From: Planctomycetota bacterium
GTDB taxonomy: Bacteria > Planctomycetota > UBA8742 > UBA2392
DNA: 64,000 nt
Reading direction: 5' to 3'
Assembly (NCBI GenBank): GCA_019636215.1
Contig: JAHBXZ010000004.1
Location: forward strand, 62,001-126,000
The position numbers and the translations under genes are program-made. The notes under the pieces are model-generated. The model made no database searches and was not told where the DNA came from. It saw nothing but the letters and a program-made list of their open reading frames with translations. Positions 32,316 to 41,132 of the stretch are shown one piece after another; position 1 is the first letter of the stretch; each line of letters starts with the position of its first letter.

Positions 32316-33047
32316 TTGACCAGGCCCGTGATCGGCATCTGCATGGACCACGTGCACGACGTGCCGAACCCGGCATTCGACCGCAGTTACCTGAAACTCT
32401 ACCCGCAATATGTGGACCGCGTGGTCGAGGCCGGGGGCACGCCGCTGGTGATCCCGATTGTGCCCGACGTGGCCAGCGTGAAGCCCCTGCTGAAGCTGGT
32501 GCGCGGCGTGGTGCTGATCGGCAGCGACGATTACCCGGCCCAGTGGTTTGGCAAGTCACCCTTGCCCACGGATGATCCCTGCACGCCGCAGCGCGCGGCC
32601 TTTGACCGCGAGTTCATGCTCGCGCTGTACGAGGAAACGGATTTGCCGGTGCTGGCGGTCTGCGGCGGCATGCAGCTTACGGTGATTCACACCGGCGGCA
32701 CGCTGATCCAGCATCTGCCGGATCACACGAAGCTCGAGCACCGTCGCGGGCCGGAATTTTACCGCTATCACGACGTGGACATCGAGCCCGGCACGCTGCT
32801 GCACAAGGCCGCGGGCGTGACCCACATGAACGTGATCACCGTGCACCACCAGGCCGCCGAAACGGTCAAGCCGCCGTTGAAGGTGACGGCGCGGGCCACC
32901 GACGGCGTGATTGAGGCTGTCGAGTTCACGAACCATCGCTTTCGCCTGGGCGTGCAGTGGCACCCCGAACGCATGCCCGAAAGCGAACCGATGCGGAAAC
33001 TGTGGCAGGCGTTTGTCTCGGCCTGCCAACAGGAGCCCCAAGCGTAA
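32316..33047 (+). CDS. class I glutamine-amidotransferase-like hydrolase (peptidase C26, PuuD-like)
   Basis: A 243-residue protein starting at TTG 32316, with GGAG ten bases upstream. The fold is that of gamma-glutamyl-GABA hydrolase: 'RPVIGICMDHVHDVPNPAFD' at the start, nucleophile Cys116 in 'VCGGMQ', and His216/Glu218 in 'GVQWHPE'. The usual C-R-G-M-Q elbow reads C-G-G-M-Q here. PuuD-type enzymes cleave gamma-glutamyl bonds in polyamine catabolism, but no other puu gene is nearby, so the substrate is open. The last codons and the TAA stop lie inside an AAGCGTAAGCGA repeat. Confidence 0.82.
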   Translation: MTRPVIGICMDHVHDVPNPAFDRSYLKLYPQYVDRVVEAGGTPLVIPIVPDVASVKPLLKLVRGVVLIGSDDYPAQWFGKSPLPTDDPCTPQRAAFDREFMLALYEETDLPVLAVCGGMQLTVIHTGGTLIQHLPDHTKLEHRRGPEFYRYHDVDIEPGTLLHKAAGVTHMNVITVHHQAAETVKPPLKVTARATDGVIEAVEFTNHRFRLGVQWHPERMPESEPMRKLWQAFVSACQQEPQA

Positions 33048-33058
33048 GCGAGCGGGAC
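33031..33058. repeat. single copy of the AGGAGCCC/AAGCGTAAGCGA repeat overlapping a stop codon
   Basis: AGGAGCCCCAAGCGTAAGCG followed by AGCGGGAC. It supplies the last residues and the TAA of the upstream hydrolase and ends four bases before the next ATG. It matches the arms of the inverted repeat at 12066-12152. Confidence 0.65.
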
Positions 33059-33062
33059 GATC

Positions 33063-33968
33063 ATGCACAAACTGGCTATCGGGGGGTTGCTTCTAATCGT
33101 TGCTGTGGCGACCGCCTGGCAAGTTCGCCAACCTGCGGAGCCGCCATCGGCGCTCGCAACAATGGCACCGCGACCGCTGGGCACGCTCAACGGCACTGTG
33201 CCGCATGCGGTTGAGACTGCGTCACAGCCAGTGGACTCCGACGACGATAGGCCGTTCTATCGCTATCAGGTCATGGATCTCGGCGCGGATGCAAAGGGTG
33301 GCCGCTGGGAAGCATGGAAGCAAACGAGGTCAGCCTGCGATCATGCCAACTACGTCTTTCATCGCGACGGGTACGAGGTCGCGCGGGTTGCCGATGTATG
33401 GGAGAAGATAGGGTGGCCGGAGTGCCGGCTTGCTTCTTGGGAGGACCACGACTTCATTGTGTTGACCGAGACCGGGACAACGGGGACAGGAGTGTGGTTG
33501 ACGGTGTTCAAGTGGTACCTGATTGAAGGTGGGCAGGCGATCAAGGTTCTGGAGCTGCCGAAGGTGGGCAACGTCAACGGATGGGGCATGGAGTTTGACC
33601 GCGAGTTCACGTCGCAATGGGCTCCGGTTGCAGGGCAATGGCCGCGCATCCGTTTCACGATGGATGCCGACTGGTACCTGGGTGGTGACGAACAATGGTG
33701 CCTGCATTCGAAGCTGGAGTATGAACTGGTCTGGCACGCAGGCCTGCGGACGTTCCTACCGACGCAATCGGGCAAGTGGCGCGACCCTTGGGATTTCTGG
33801 ACCTGCGGCCACGACGAGTTCGTGCTGGGTCAGCAGGCCGAGATTCGCGCGGGCGTGGCCAGCCGCGAAGCCCGGTATGGTGACTGGCTTGAGGCCATGC
33901 GTGCCCGGTGCAAGAACTCGCGCGCTACAGACTTGATCGAAGTCTGGCAGCAGGAACTGGCCGGCTAA
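33063..33968 (+). CDS. exported hypothetical protein
   Basis: A 301-residue protein. An N-terminal hydrophobic segment ('LAIGGLLLIVAVATAW', about 4-19) indicates a signal anchor or signal peptide. The rest is rich in Trp and aromatic residues, with 'YRYQVMDLGADAKGGRWEAW', 'GTGVWLTVFKWYLIEG' and 'WRDPWDFWTCGHDEFVLG'. I recognise no domain. Its ATG is 15 bases after the previous stop, with the intergenic repeat providing the ribosome-binding region (GCGGGA). It ends 35 bases from the stop of the convergent NTF2-like gene. Confidence 0.6.
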   Translation: MHKLAIGGLLLIVAVATAWQVRQPAEPPSALATMAPRPLGTLNGTVPHAVETASQPVDSDDDRPFYRYQVMDLGADAKGGRWEAWKQTRSACDHANYVFHRDGYEVARVADVWEKIGWPECRLASWEDHDFIVLTETGTTGTGVWLTVFKWYLIEGGQAIKVLELPKVGNVNGWGMEFDREFTSQWAPVAGQWPRIRFTMDADWYLGGDEQWCLHSKLEYELVWHAGLRTFLPTQSGKWRDPWDFWTCGHDEFVLGQQAEIRAGVASREARYGDWLEAMRARCKNSRATDLIEVWQQELAG

Positions 33969-34003
33969 CCTGCCGCACTTAACGAATGACCAAGCCACCC
34001 AAT

Positions 34004-34339
34004 TCAGCCACGAATCAAGGTCACGTGGGTGATGACATCGCCCTGCACCTTGTAGATGGCCACGGCGCGGCGGCGCACGTTGTCGGCCCGGCCGACCACT
34101 TCTTCCTGGTCAATCACGTGGCTGCCGGCGGCGATGCGGTTAACAATGATCGCGAACTGGTTGGGGTTGTCGCGGAACATCGGGCCGTAGATCTCGCGCA
34201 GCTTCTTGTGGCCCCTGCACAGTTCCTTGCCCGCGTCGTCCTGGATCAGAACGTCGGCGCTGTAGGTGGCCACAAAGGCCTCAATGTCGCACTTGTTGTA
34301 GGCGTCAAGTTGCGCCTGCACGACCTGTGTCGGTGTCAT
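34004..34339 (-). CDS. NTF2-like (SnoaL-type) small protein
   Basis: A 111-residue protein with 'VVQAQLDAYNKCDIEAFVAT', 'YSADVLIQDDAGKEL' and 'GHKKLREIYGPMF', the usual nuclear-transport-factor-2/SnoaL cone-fold pattern. The end 'VTLIRG' is typical of the last strand. Family members are small isomerases, hydrolases or ligand-binding proteins, often annotated as steroid delta-isomerase-related. No clear catalytic Asp/His pair can be assigned. The upstream gene on the same strand is 40 bases away. Confidence 0.75.
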   Translation of the reverse strand: MTPTQVVQAQLDAYNKCDIEAFVATYSADVLIQDDAGKELCRGHKKLREIYGPMFRDNPNQFAIIVNRIAAGSHVIDQEEVVGRADNVRRRAVAIYKVQGDVITHVTLIRG

Positions 34340-34379
34340 GGCTTCCCCCGCCGCAGCATAGGCGGGGCGGGCGTCGCTG

Positions 34380-34898
34380 TCACCCGATCTTGCGCAGATC
34401 CAGTATGCCTTTGCCGATCACCAGCAGGCCCATCGCAAAGGCGGCCCACCAGGGTGTCACAACGGACTCCCCGGCGGCCTGTGCGGCCTCGTAGTACTGC
34501 CATGACATGAACCCGCCGCCGCAAAGCAGCAGCACACCTACTACAAGCCAGATCATCCCGCCTTTTGAACGGGTGGACGAAATGTTGGCGGGGCTCACGG
34601 TGGTGCCGGTCTGGCGCGTGGACGTGCGCGTGTACGTTGCGGTAAGGCGGCCCGAAGTCGCGCCGCGGCTGACCTGATCCACCATGTGCTCAACTTCCAT
34701 CGGGTCGGCACCGGCGGACTTTGCCCAGTTGCGCATCTCCAGGGGCGACGCGCCCTTGGTGGCCATCACTGTCAGCTGGCTGATGATCTGCTGCCGGGAA
34801 AGCGCCTGGCCGGCCTTGGGTGTGGGCGCGGTGGGGCGTTCCAGCTTGCGAGTCTGAAGTTTGGCGGTCGGGCGTCTGTCCGGTTGAGCAGGCTGCAT
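34380..34898 (-). CDS. small membrane protein with N-terminal cytoplasmic helical region, unknown function
   Basis: A 172-residue protein. I chose the ATG at 34898 because GGAGG lies five bases upstream; a longer frame starts at 34928. Residues 1-100 are soluble, with a conserved-looking 'SRQQIISQLTVMATKGASPL' and a 'GADPMEVEHMV' helix. Two transmembrane helices follow ('GMIWLVVGVLLLCGGGF' and 'WWAAFAMGLLVIGKGIL'). No family is recognised. It lies between the zinc-ribbon cyclase regulator (upstream, same strand, 64 bases) and the NTF2-like gene. Confidence 0.6.
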   Translation of the reverse strand: MQPAQPDRRPTAKLQTRKLERPTAPTPKAGQALSRQQIISQLTVMATKGASPLEMRNWAKSAGADPMEVEHMVDQVSRGATSGRLTATYTRTSTRQTGTTVSPANISSTRSKGGMIWLVVGVLLLCGGGFMSWQYYEAAQAAGESVVTPWWAAFAMGLLVIGKGILDLRKIG

Positions 34899-34962
34899 GG
34901 CAACCTCCAAGGCCCGAAAGGTGGACATTCATTGTAGCGTGAAATGCGGCACAAGCGAGCAT

Positions 34963-37900
34963 TCAAGATCGTTGATCGATCCACCGCACAATCCACGCGG
35001 CCTCCAGCCTGTCGGCCGCCGCACGGGCACGCGCGAGGTCGGCCGTTGCGTCACGCCCGGCCGTGGCGCGCAGCAGGCCGCGCGAAGCCAGCGTCATCGC
35101 CAGGCGCGCGTCGGCACGGCCGCCGGCCTCCATGGCGCGCACGGCGCGGTCGGCCCACTCAATGGCTGACTCAAGGTCGAGGCTGGCAATGCGGTCGCGC
35201 GCATAGGCTGCGGCGATCGCCGCCGATGACAGCAGCAGGGCGTCGGCTGCTGTCTGGCACACCACCGGCAGCAGAACCGCCAGGGGCTGCAAGCCGGCCG
35301 CCGGTTCGCGCCACAGGACTGCAATCGCGCGATGCAGCTTCTGGCTGAGCAGTGCCTCGGTGCCTGGTTCTTCGGTGGCGGCCTCAATCACGCTGTCCAG
35401 GGCAGACTCCAGGCCGGACAGGTCGCCCAGGACAAGTGCGATGTCGACCAAGTGGTCGCCGGCGCTGGCGGCGTATCGGCGAAATCCGGATTCGGCGGCG
35501 CTGAGGGCCAGCTGGCGCAGGGTTTCACGGGCGCGGTCGAACTCGCCCACGCGCAGCAGGTCGTCGGCCAGCAGCAGTTCGCCCTGCAGCAACCCGCGGC
35601 GGTTGCGCCGTTCGGTGTTGATGTCGCGCGCTTTGTCCAGGCTGGCGCGCGCCAGCCGGAAGTCGCCGGTGCGCGCCGCGGCAACGGCACGGTTCAGCAG
35701 CGCCTGCGACTCAAGTTGCGGCGGCCGAAAGCGCCGCAATGCGGGCTCGGCGTGTTCATAGCTGCGCAGGGCCTGCGTGTACTGGCCCAGGCTCATCTGG
35801 CATGTGGCCACGTTCAGGTCGCCGACCAGCACACCGTAGTCGTCGCCCAGCTGTGCGGCCAGTGTGCGGGCTTCCTGGTGCGAGGCCAGCGCGCCGGCAA
35901 TGTCGGAAGTGCGACGCTTGAAGTTGCCCAGGTTGGTCAGCACGGCCGAAACATTGAACAGGTCGCCCGCAGCGCGGTATTCGCCCAATGCCTCCTGGAA
36001 CAGCTGGCCGGCCTCTGTGTAGTTGCCAAGGTCGCTCTGGTACATGGCGATGTTGCCCAGGGCGCTGGCCAGCGTGCGGCGATTGCCGGCACGGCGTGCA
36101 AGGTCCGCCCGCTGGCGCTCAAACGGAAGGGCGTCGGCGGTGCGACCCTGTTCCTGGCACAGGATCGAAGCAGTGCGCAGGTACTCCATGCGCCATGGCG
36201 CGTCTGGCTGGTCGCTAAGTGCCGCAAAGCGCGCGCGGGCCTGGTCCACCCGGCCAAGGCTCAGCAGCGCGGCCGTCTCCTGCAACGCACATCGCGCGGC
36301 ACCGTCGGCATTGCCGGAACGTGCGCACAGCTGCTGTGCCTGTGACGCCCAGTCCAGTGACTGTTCAAACTCACTTTTGCGCCAGGCCGCGTTGGCGGCG
36401 CGCTCAAGCAGCGACGCCAGCGCATGGGGCGGGGCATCAGCGGCCTTCAGCACGGCGCGGGTGACCTCCAGTGCTTCGGCAAGTCGTCCTGACTCCTTGA
36501 GTGAGTCGACCAGTTCCGTGGCGATGGCCACGCGAGCGGCGGGGCCTGACTCACCGTTGACAGCCACGGTTCCCGCGCGGTCGAACTCCACCAGCGCTGC
36601 GCGGAACTGTTCGGCGGCAAACGCGCACATCCACTCGCGTGCCGCAATCCGGCCTGATTCCAGGTACCGCGCTGCGGCCTCGGCGCTGTCGCCAGCGCAT
36701 GCCAGGTGCCATGCCAGGCGCGAAAGACGGCGCGGGTCTTGTGGGTTGTCGGCCATCTGCTGGCGGTAGAAGTCCGCGGCGACGCGGTGCAACTGGACTT
36801 TGTCGCGCTTGAGCAGGCCCGAGTAAGCGACTTCCTGCAGCAGCGCGTGGCAGAACATGAAGCGCCGCTGGCCGCGGTCATCGCCAAGGTCATTCAGCAT
36901 CCCGCGTTCGACCAGCAGTTCAAGCGCCGGGCCGGTGGATTCGCCGCACAGGCGCTCTGCCGCGTTGCGACGGAACTCGCGGCCCAACACAGAAAGCGCG
37001 CTGATCACAGCGCGGTCGCGCGCCGCCAGGGCGTCAATGCGCGCAGCCAGGATGCTGCGCACACCCACCGGGATCTGTGACGGGTTGTGGCCCGGCGCCA
37101 GGGTGTATCGCCCGTCCTGCGGGCGCAGTACGCCGGATTCGTGCAGGCCCTTGATCAATTCTTCGGTAACAAACGGGTTGCCGCCGCTGCGTTCGGCCAC
37201 CAGCGCGGCAAGCGCGTCGTCAACCGGCGCGTCGTGCAGAACGCCAGCGGAAAGAGCGGCCACGTCGGGGGCCTCCATGGGCCGCAGTTCGATGTTTTCA
37301 AACGGGTCACCCAGCAGGTCTCGCACCATGTCGATGGCCTCGGGGCGGCCCAGTGCCAGCACGAACAGCGGCACACGCAGCGCCGCCCGTGCCAGGTTGC
37401 GCAGAAATGCCATGCTGTCGGCATCGGCCCAGTGCAGGTCTTCAAACACCAACAGCAACGGCCCGGCCTGTGCGCGCTGCTCCAGCAGGTGGCGCAGAGC
37501 CAGCCAGGCGCCCTCCTGCCGCTGGCGGGTCTGAAGGCCGCTGGAGGCAAGGTCCGCCAGGTTGCGGCCCAGGACGTACCGCAGGTGATCGTGCAGCGAC
37601 TCTGGGGCATTGGCCGTGGCAAGACCGTCTATCGCGGTTTCCGTGGCCTGTTGTGGACTGCTGCGGTCCAGCCCCAGCAGTGCCCGGGCGATCTGGCGCA
37701 TGCCCTGCATGGGCTCCATGCCGACGGGCTGGAATGCGGCCGTGATGCGCGTCGGTGCGTGCTTGGCCGCGCGCAGGCGTCGCCGGAACTCGTAAAACAG
37801 GCGCGATTTGCCCATGCCCGCGTCGCCGCGCACCAGAACAAATCGCGAGGCGCGTTCGCGGACACTGCTTTCAAAGCTGGCCATCAGCAGTTCAATCTCG

Positions 37901-38658
37901 CGGCGGCGCCCGACAAAACTTCCAAGGTAATGCTCAGTCTGCTTGGCCGCGCCGTCGACGCGCCACAGCACCACCGGCTCGGCCTTGCCCTTGAGCACCG
38001 TAGGGGGCAGTTCAGCCATGCGGAAGCGGCCCTTAACCTGCTGCGCCGCCGCGTCACTCAGGTACACCGCGCCGATTTCGGCCGCGCCCTGCACGCGGTT
38101 GGCGGTGTTGACGGGGTCGCCAATGGCGGTGTACTCGCCGCGCTGGCCGAGGTTGCCTACCACAACTTCGCCGGTGTCCAGCCCGACACGCACGTCGAGC
38201 CGAACGTCGCGCCCCAGGTTGGCCTGCTTGGCGCGGCGCTGCATCTCCAGGGCGGCCGTGACGGCGCGCTCGGCGTCGTCGCCCAAGCTGCGTGGCGCGC
38301 CGAACAGGGCCAGGATCGCGTCGCCCATGAACTTGTCGACATAGCCACCGTGGGCGGTGATGACTTCGCTGAATTCGCGAAACAGCCCACCCACCAGGTC
38401 TTCCACCTGTTCGGGGTCCAGGCGCTCGCTGAGTGCCGTGTAATCCTTGATGTCCGCGAACAGCACGGTGATCACGCGGCGTTCGCCGCGCGAAAGATCC
38501 GTCCGCGTTACCCGGCGCGTCACATAGTCGGCCCCTTTGGACAGCGGCGGCTGCGTCAGCACGGTGCCGAGCTTGCCGCCGCATTCGTTGCAGAACTTGG
38601 CGCCTTGCGCGTTTTCGGTGCCGCAACTGGGGCAGGCCTGGGGCATGGGCGGAATCAT
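34963..38658 (-). CDS. class III cyclase regulator: zinc ribbon, cyclase, AAA ATPase, TPR
   Basis: About 1231 residues. The N-terminal zinc ribbon has four cysteines (C9, C12, C23, C26). The class III cyclase domain is at about 55-230, with metal Asp in 'VLFADIKDYTALSE', 'GGYVDKFMGDAILALFGAP' and 'GDPVNTANRVQGAAE' carrying the Asn and Arg of the active site. An AAA_16/STAND-type ATPase follows from about 255, with Walker A GDAGMGKS and Walker B-like 'LLLVFEDLHWADADS'. The C-terminal half is TPR repeats, ending in degenerate helices. The catalytic residues look intact, so cAMP or cGMP synthesis is expected, with ATPase/TPR modules gating it. The start is uncertain among 38664 (TTG), 38658 and 38646. 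It is divergent from the MgtE-like gene by about 58 bases. Confidence 0.88.
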   Translation of the reverse strand: MIPPMPQACPSCGTENAQGAKFCNECGGKLGTVLTQPPLSKGADYVTRRVTRTDLSRGERRVITVLFADIKDYTALSERLDPEQVEDLVGGLFREFSEVITAHGGYVDKFMGDAILALFGAPRSLGDDAERAVTAALEMQRRAKQANLGRDVRLDVRVGLDTGEVVVGNLGQRGEYTAIGDPVNTANRVQGAAEIGAVYLSDAAAQQVKGRFRMAELPPTVLKGKAEPVVLWRVDGAAKQTEHYLGSFVGRRREIELLMASFESSVRERASRFVLVRGDAGMGKSRLFYEFRRRLRAAKHAPTRITAAFQPVGMEPMQGMRQIARALLGLDRSSPQQATETAIDGLATANAPESLHDHLRYVLGRNLADLASSGLQTRQRQEGAWLALRHLLEQRAQAGPLLLVFEDLHWADADSMAFLRNLARAALRVPLFVLALGRPEAIDMVRDLLGDPFENIELRPMEAPDVAALSAGVLHDAPVDDALAALVAERSGGNPFVTEELIKGLHESGVLRPQDGRYTLAPGHNPSQIPVGVRSILAARIDALAARDRAVISALSVLGREFRRNAAERLCGESTGPALELLVERGMLNDLGDDRGQRRFMFCHALLQEVAYSGLLKRDKVQLHRVAADFYRQQMADNPQDPRRLSRLAWHLACAGDSAEAAARYLESGRIAAREWMCAFAAEQFRAALVEFDRAGTVAVNGESGPAARVAIATELVDSLKESGRLAEALEVTRAVLKAADAPPHALASLLERAANAAWRKSEFEQSLDWASQAQQLCARSGNADGAARCALQETAALLSLGRVDQARARFAALSDQPDAPWRMEYLRTASILCQEQGRTADALPFERQRADLARRAGNRRTLASALGNIAMYQSDLGNYTEAGQLFQEALGEYRAAGDLFNVSAVLTNLGNFKRRTSDIAGALASHQEARTLAAQLGDDYGVLVGDLNVATCQMSLGQYTQALRSYEHAEPALRRFRPPQLESQALLNRAVAAARTGDFRLARASLDKARDINTERRNRRGLLQGELLLADDLLRVGEFDRARETLRQLALSAAESGFRRYAASAGDHLVDIALVLGDLSGLESALDSVIEAATEEPGTEALLSQKLHRAIAVLWREPAAGLQPLAVLLPVVCQTAADALLLSSAAIAAAYARDRIASLDLESAIEWADRAVRAMEAGGRADARLAMTLASRGLLRATAGRDATADLARARAAADRLEAAWIVRWIDQRS

Positions 38659-38716
38659 AGCCAAAGTGCCATGTTTCTGCTTTGCATCGGCGCGATCCTC
38701 GGTTCAATGGCGGCCC

Positions 38717-39697
38717 ATGGCACCGGACAAAGACCAGCCGATCACCGCCGTTGCCCGTGGCAATTTCGTGTCCGTGCGGCAAGGCCAGACCGTCAACGAC
38801 GCCCTGGAGGCGATTCGCGGGCATGAGGTCGCCGAACGCATCGTCTACTTCTATGTAGTCGACGATCAGGACCGCCTGGTCGGCGTTCTGCCGGTGCGCC
38901 GCCTGCTGATGGCAGCTGCGGCCACGCCCGTCACCGACCTGATGGTGAAGCGGCTGGTGCGGGTGCCGGACACGGCGCTGGTGTCGGACGCGCTGGAGCT
39001 GTTTGTGATGCACCGGCTGCTGGCCCTGCCCGTAGTGGACGACAAGGGTCGCATCAAAGGCGTTGTGGACGTCGGCCAGTTCACCGAAGAGGTGCTCGAC
39101 TTTGCCGAAAAAGAGCGCGTCGACACCATGTTCGAGGCCATGGGTGTGCGCCTTACTGAGCTCAAGGACGCCGGGCCGCTGCGTGCCTGGCGCGCGCGCT
39201 TTCCATGGCTGATGGCCACCATCGCCGGCGGTATCACCTGCGCGCTGCTGGCAGGTGTGTTCGAACAGGCGCTGGAAACCAGCGTGGTGCTTTCGTTCTT
39301 CCTTACGCTGGTGCTGGGCCTGGGCGAAAGCGTGGCCAGCCAGTCGATGACCTTTGTTGTGCAGGAACTTCGGGGCAAGCAGCCCTCGCTGGGCTGGTAT
39401 GCGCGGTCGATGGCCCGTGAAGGCGCGACGGCGTTTCTGCTGGGACTGTCGGGCGGCACCCTGGCGGCACTGGTTGCCTGGCTTTGGCGCGGCCAGCCTG
39501 CGGCGGCAGTGGTGATCGGTGCCGCGATCACGGCCTCTGTGGTCACGGCGGCCTGGATGGGTTTGACCATTCCCGCGGTGTTGCACCGCCTGAGGCTTGA
39601 TCCGCGTATCGCCGCCGGGCCTTTGGCCCTGGCGCTTGCGGACCTCTGCACGATCAGCATCTACCTGGGTCTGGCAACCCTGGTTCTTCTGCGCTGA
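38717..39697 (+). CDS. MgtE-like magnesium transporter lacking the N-terminal domain (CBS pair plus membrane domain)
   Basis: A 326-residue protein. Two CBS motifs lie at about 15-130 ('VVDDQDRLVGVLPVRRLLMA', 'LPVVDDKGRIKGVVDVGQF'). About five transmembrane helices follow, with 'LGLGESVASQSMTFVVQEL' and 'REGATAFLLGLSGGTLAAL' matching the MgtE pore region. Typical MgtE has about 450 residues and starts with a superhelical MgtE_N domain that helps sense Mg2+; that domain is absent here. Divalent-cation transport with CBS gating is likely. The longer frame from 38537 runs antisense into the cyclase regulator and is not credible. No ribosome-binding site is obvious before ATG 38717, so translation may be leaderless. 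Confidence 0.8.
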   Translation: MAPDKDQPITAVARGNFVSVRQGQTVNDALEAIRGHEVAERIVYFYVVDDQDRLVGVLPVRRLLMAAAATPVTDLMVKRLVRVPDTALVSDALELFVMHRLLALPVVDDKGRIKGVVDVGQFTEEVLDFAEKERVDTMFEAMGVRLTELKDAGPLRAWRARFPWLMATIAGGITCALLAGVFEQALETSVVLSFFLTLVLGLGESVASQSMTFVVQELRGKQPSLGWYARSMAREGATAFLLGLSGGTLAALVAWLWRGQPAAAVVIGAAITASVVTAAWMGLTIPAVLHRLRLDPRIAAGPLALALADLCTISIYLGLATLVLLR

Positions 39698-39749
39698 ACC
39701 CTTTTCGGTTGTCTGCGGCTTTCTTCTCCGGGCCACACAGGAGAAGAGC

Positions 39750-40421
39750 ATGAAATGGATCGGCGTTGCGGCGCTGGCCGCCGTGTTGATGTGCGGGTGC
39801 GCCGTCGCGCGCACCCCGGAAGAAGTCCGGTCGCCGCTGCCGGATTCAAATTATGGCGGGCTTTCTGCGCGCGAGGATGTTGCAAAGACCCAGCAACAGC
39901 CGCCGTCTGACAAACCGCCGGTGACCACGCCCGGTAAAGTGGAGGAATCCGCACTGGAGCCCGCCGAACTTCGCATCCAGCGCGCGGGCGTAATCACGCT
40001 GGCGGTCAAGCACGAGATGAAGTTCGCGCTGGAACTGGTGAAGCACGCCGGCAAGTTCGACGCGCTGGTGATGGCGTTTTCAAACACCGAAGTCACCTGG
40101 CGTATGCCGTCGGCAAAAATCAACGCGCTGCTGGAATGGCTGGCAGGGCAAGACCCGAAGCTGGTGGAGATTGACGCCTTTGATTTCAGTGCCCTGGACC
40201 GCACCGGCGAGTACTACTCACTGGAGGGTCGCGTGGAGGTTGCCCGCACCGCCTACAATCGCACGCTGGAGCTTCTGCGCTCGGCCGGCAACAGCCACGA
40301 ACTCAGCCAGCTTGAGGCCAAGCTGGAGCTGTTGCAGCAGAAGCTGGACGGGTTCGAAACCGTGCTGCGCGACATCAAGCTGAATGCAGGCCGCGTGGAA
40401 GTGAAGCTGCGCATCAAGTAG
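39750..40421 (+). CDS. DUF4349-type lipoprotein
   Basis: A 223-residue protein starting at ATG 39750 after AGGAGAAG. The lipobox is LMCGC near residue 17. A Pro/Lys linker is followed by a DUF4349-like region: 'VITLAVKHEMKFALELVKHA', 'VTWRMPSAKINALLEWLAG', 'FDFSALDRTGEYYSLEGRVE' and a C-terminal coiled coil ('QLEAKLELLQQKLDGFETVL'). Proteins of this family are envelope-anchored and of unknown role. A terminator hairpin shared with the convergent lipoprotein follows. Confidence 0.72.
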   Translation: MKWIGVAALAAVLMCGCAVARTPEEVRSPLPDSNYGGLSAREDVAKTQQQPPSDKPPVTTPGKVEESALEPAELRIQRAGVITLAVKHEMKFALELVKHAGKFDALVMAFSNTEVTWRMPSAKINALLEWLAGQDPKLVEIDAFDFSALDRTGEYYSLEGRVEVARTAYNRTLELLRSAGNSHELSQLEAKLELLQQKLDGFETVLRDIKLNAGRVEVKLRIK

Positions 40422-40432
40422 GTGTGCACAAG

Positions 40433-40456
40433 GGGGCGGGGCATTCGCCCCGCCCC
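40433..40456. terminator. GC-rich bidirectional terminator
   Basis: A perfect stem GGGGCGGGGC/GCCCCGCCCC around ATTC, followed by TGTT on the plus strand, between the ends of two convergent lipoprotein genes. Confidence 0.7.
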
Positions 40457-40466
40457 TGTTGCCATG

Positions 40467-40937
40467 TTAGCGCTCAAACGACAGGTACCACTTGCCCTCG
40501 TGCAGGATCAACTGCGACTCGCGCGTCTTGGATGAGTTCTCACCCGCGACGTCAAAGATCAGCGTCGCCACCAGGTAGAACTTGCCCTCGCGTTCCTCGA
40601 TCTTGCTGGACTCCACCTTCACGGTGCCGGCCTTCTTCTTGATGTCATCGATCTCGCGGACCATGCGAGACTTGGCTTTCTCGTGTTCTTCGGCCTTGAA
40701 CAGTGCCAGCACGCCAGACGAATCCAGGTCGGTGTAGGCCTTGAGAATCTTGTCGGCCACGGCCTGGCGGTCCTTGGCCGGGTCGGGCTTGGCGGGTTCT
40801 TCCTTGGCGGGTTCCTTGGCCGTGTTACCGGCACCGCCGCTGTCGCCAGTGTTGGACGTGCTTGCGTTGTTGCCGCCGCCGCAGGCGGCAAGCAGGAGGC
40901 CAAGCAGCATTGCGGGCAGAATGGTTCCAAGCTTCAT
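40467..40937 (-). CDS. small lipoprotein of unknown function
   Basis: A 156-residue protein. The ATG at 40937 follows GGAG; longer frames lack a signal peptide. The lipobox is LLAAC near residue 19, followed by a Gly/Asn/Ser and Lys/Glu/Pro-rich spacer. The mature domain ('AVADKILKAYTDLDSSGVLA', 'VESSKIEEREGKFYLVATLI', 'ESQLILHEGKWYLSFER') has the helix-then-sheet order of an NTF2-like or DUF4878-like fold. Its promoter region lies behind a hairpin at 41067-41090. Confidence 0.65.
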   Translation of the reverse strand: MKLGTILPAMLLGLLLAACGGGNNASTSNTGDSGGAGNTAKEPAKEEPAKPDPAKDRQAVADKILKAYTDLDSSGVLALFKAEEHEKAKSRMVREIDDIKKKAGTVKVESSKIEEREGKFYLVATLIFDVAGENSSKTRESQLILHEGKWYLSFER

Positions 40938-41066
40938 GCAAGTTCTCCGTGAGTTGAGTGTGTGTACCGGGCGCATTAGACATTGTGGCGTGGCGCCTGT
41001 CCCCGGCCAAGGTTCGCACGGGATTGTCTCATCCGGCCCAACTGGTGCTGGTTGTGGGGCAAGAGA

Positions 41067-41090
41067 CCGGGGCGGATTTCTCCGCCCCGG
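41067..41090 (-). terminator. hairpin downstream of the peroxiredoxin gene
   Basis: A perfect 10-bp stem CCGGGGCGGA/TCCGCCCCGG around TTTC, 43 bases after the peroxiredoxin stop in the minus direction. There is no T tract, so its strength as a terminator is uncertain. Confidence 0.5.
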
Positions 41091-41132
41091 GCGTCTCATG
41101 CAATCTGCCTGCGCAGCACGCAGGCGCGACAC

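Noticed and set aside
38659..38716. A magnesium riboswitch before the MgtE-like gene.
   Set aside because: Only about 58 bases separate the divergent starts, too short for a known M-box.
38054..39814. A 586-codon minus-strand frame.
   Set aside because: It is antisense to the MgtE-like gene and out of frame with the cyclase regulator; Arg/His/Gly-rich shadow.
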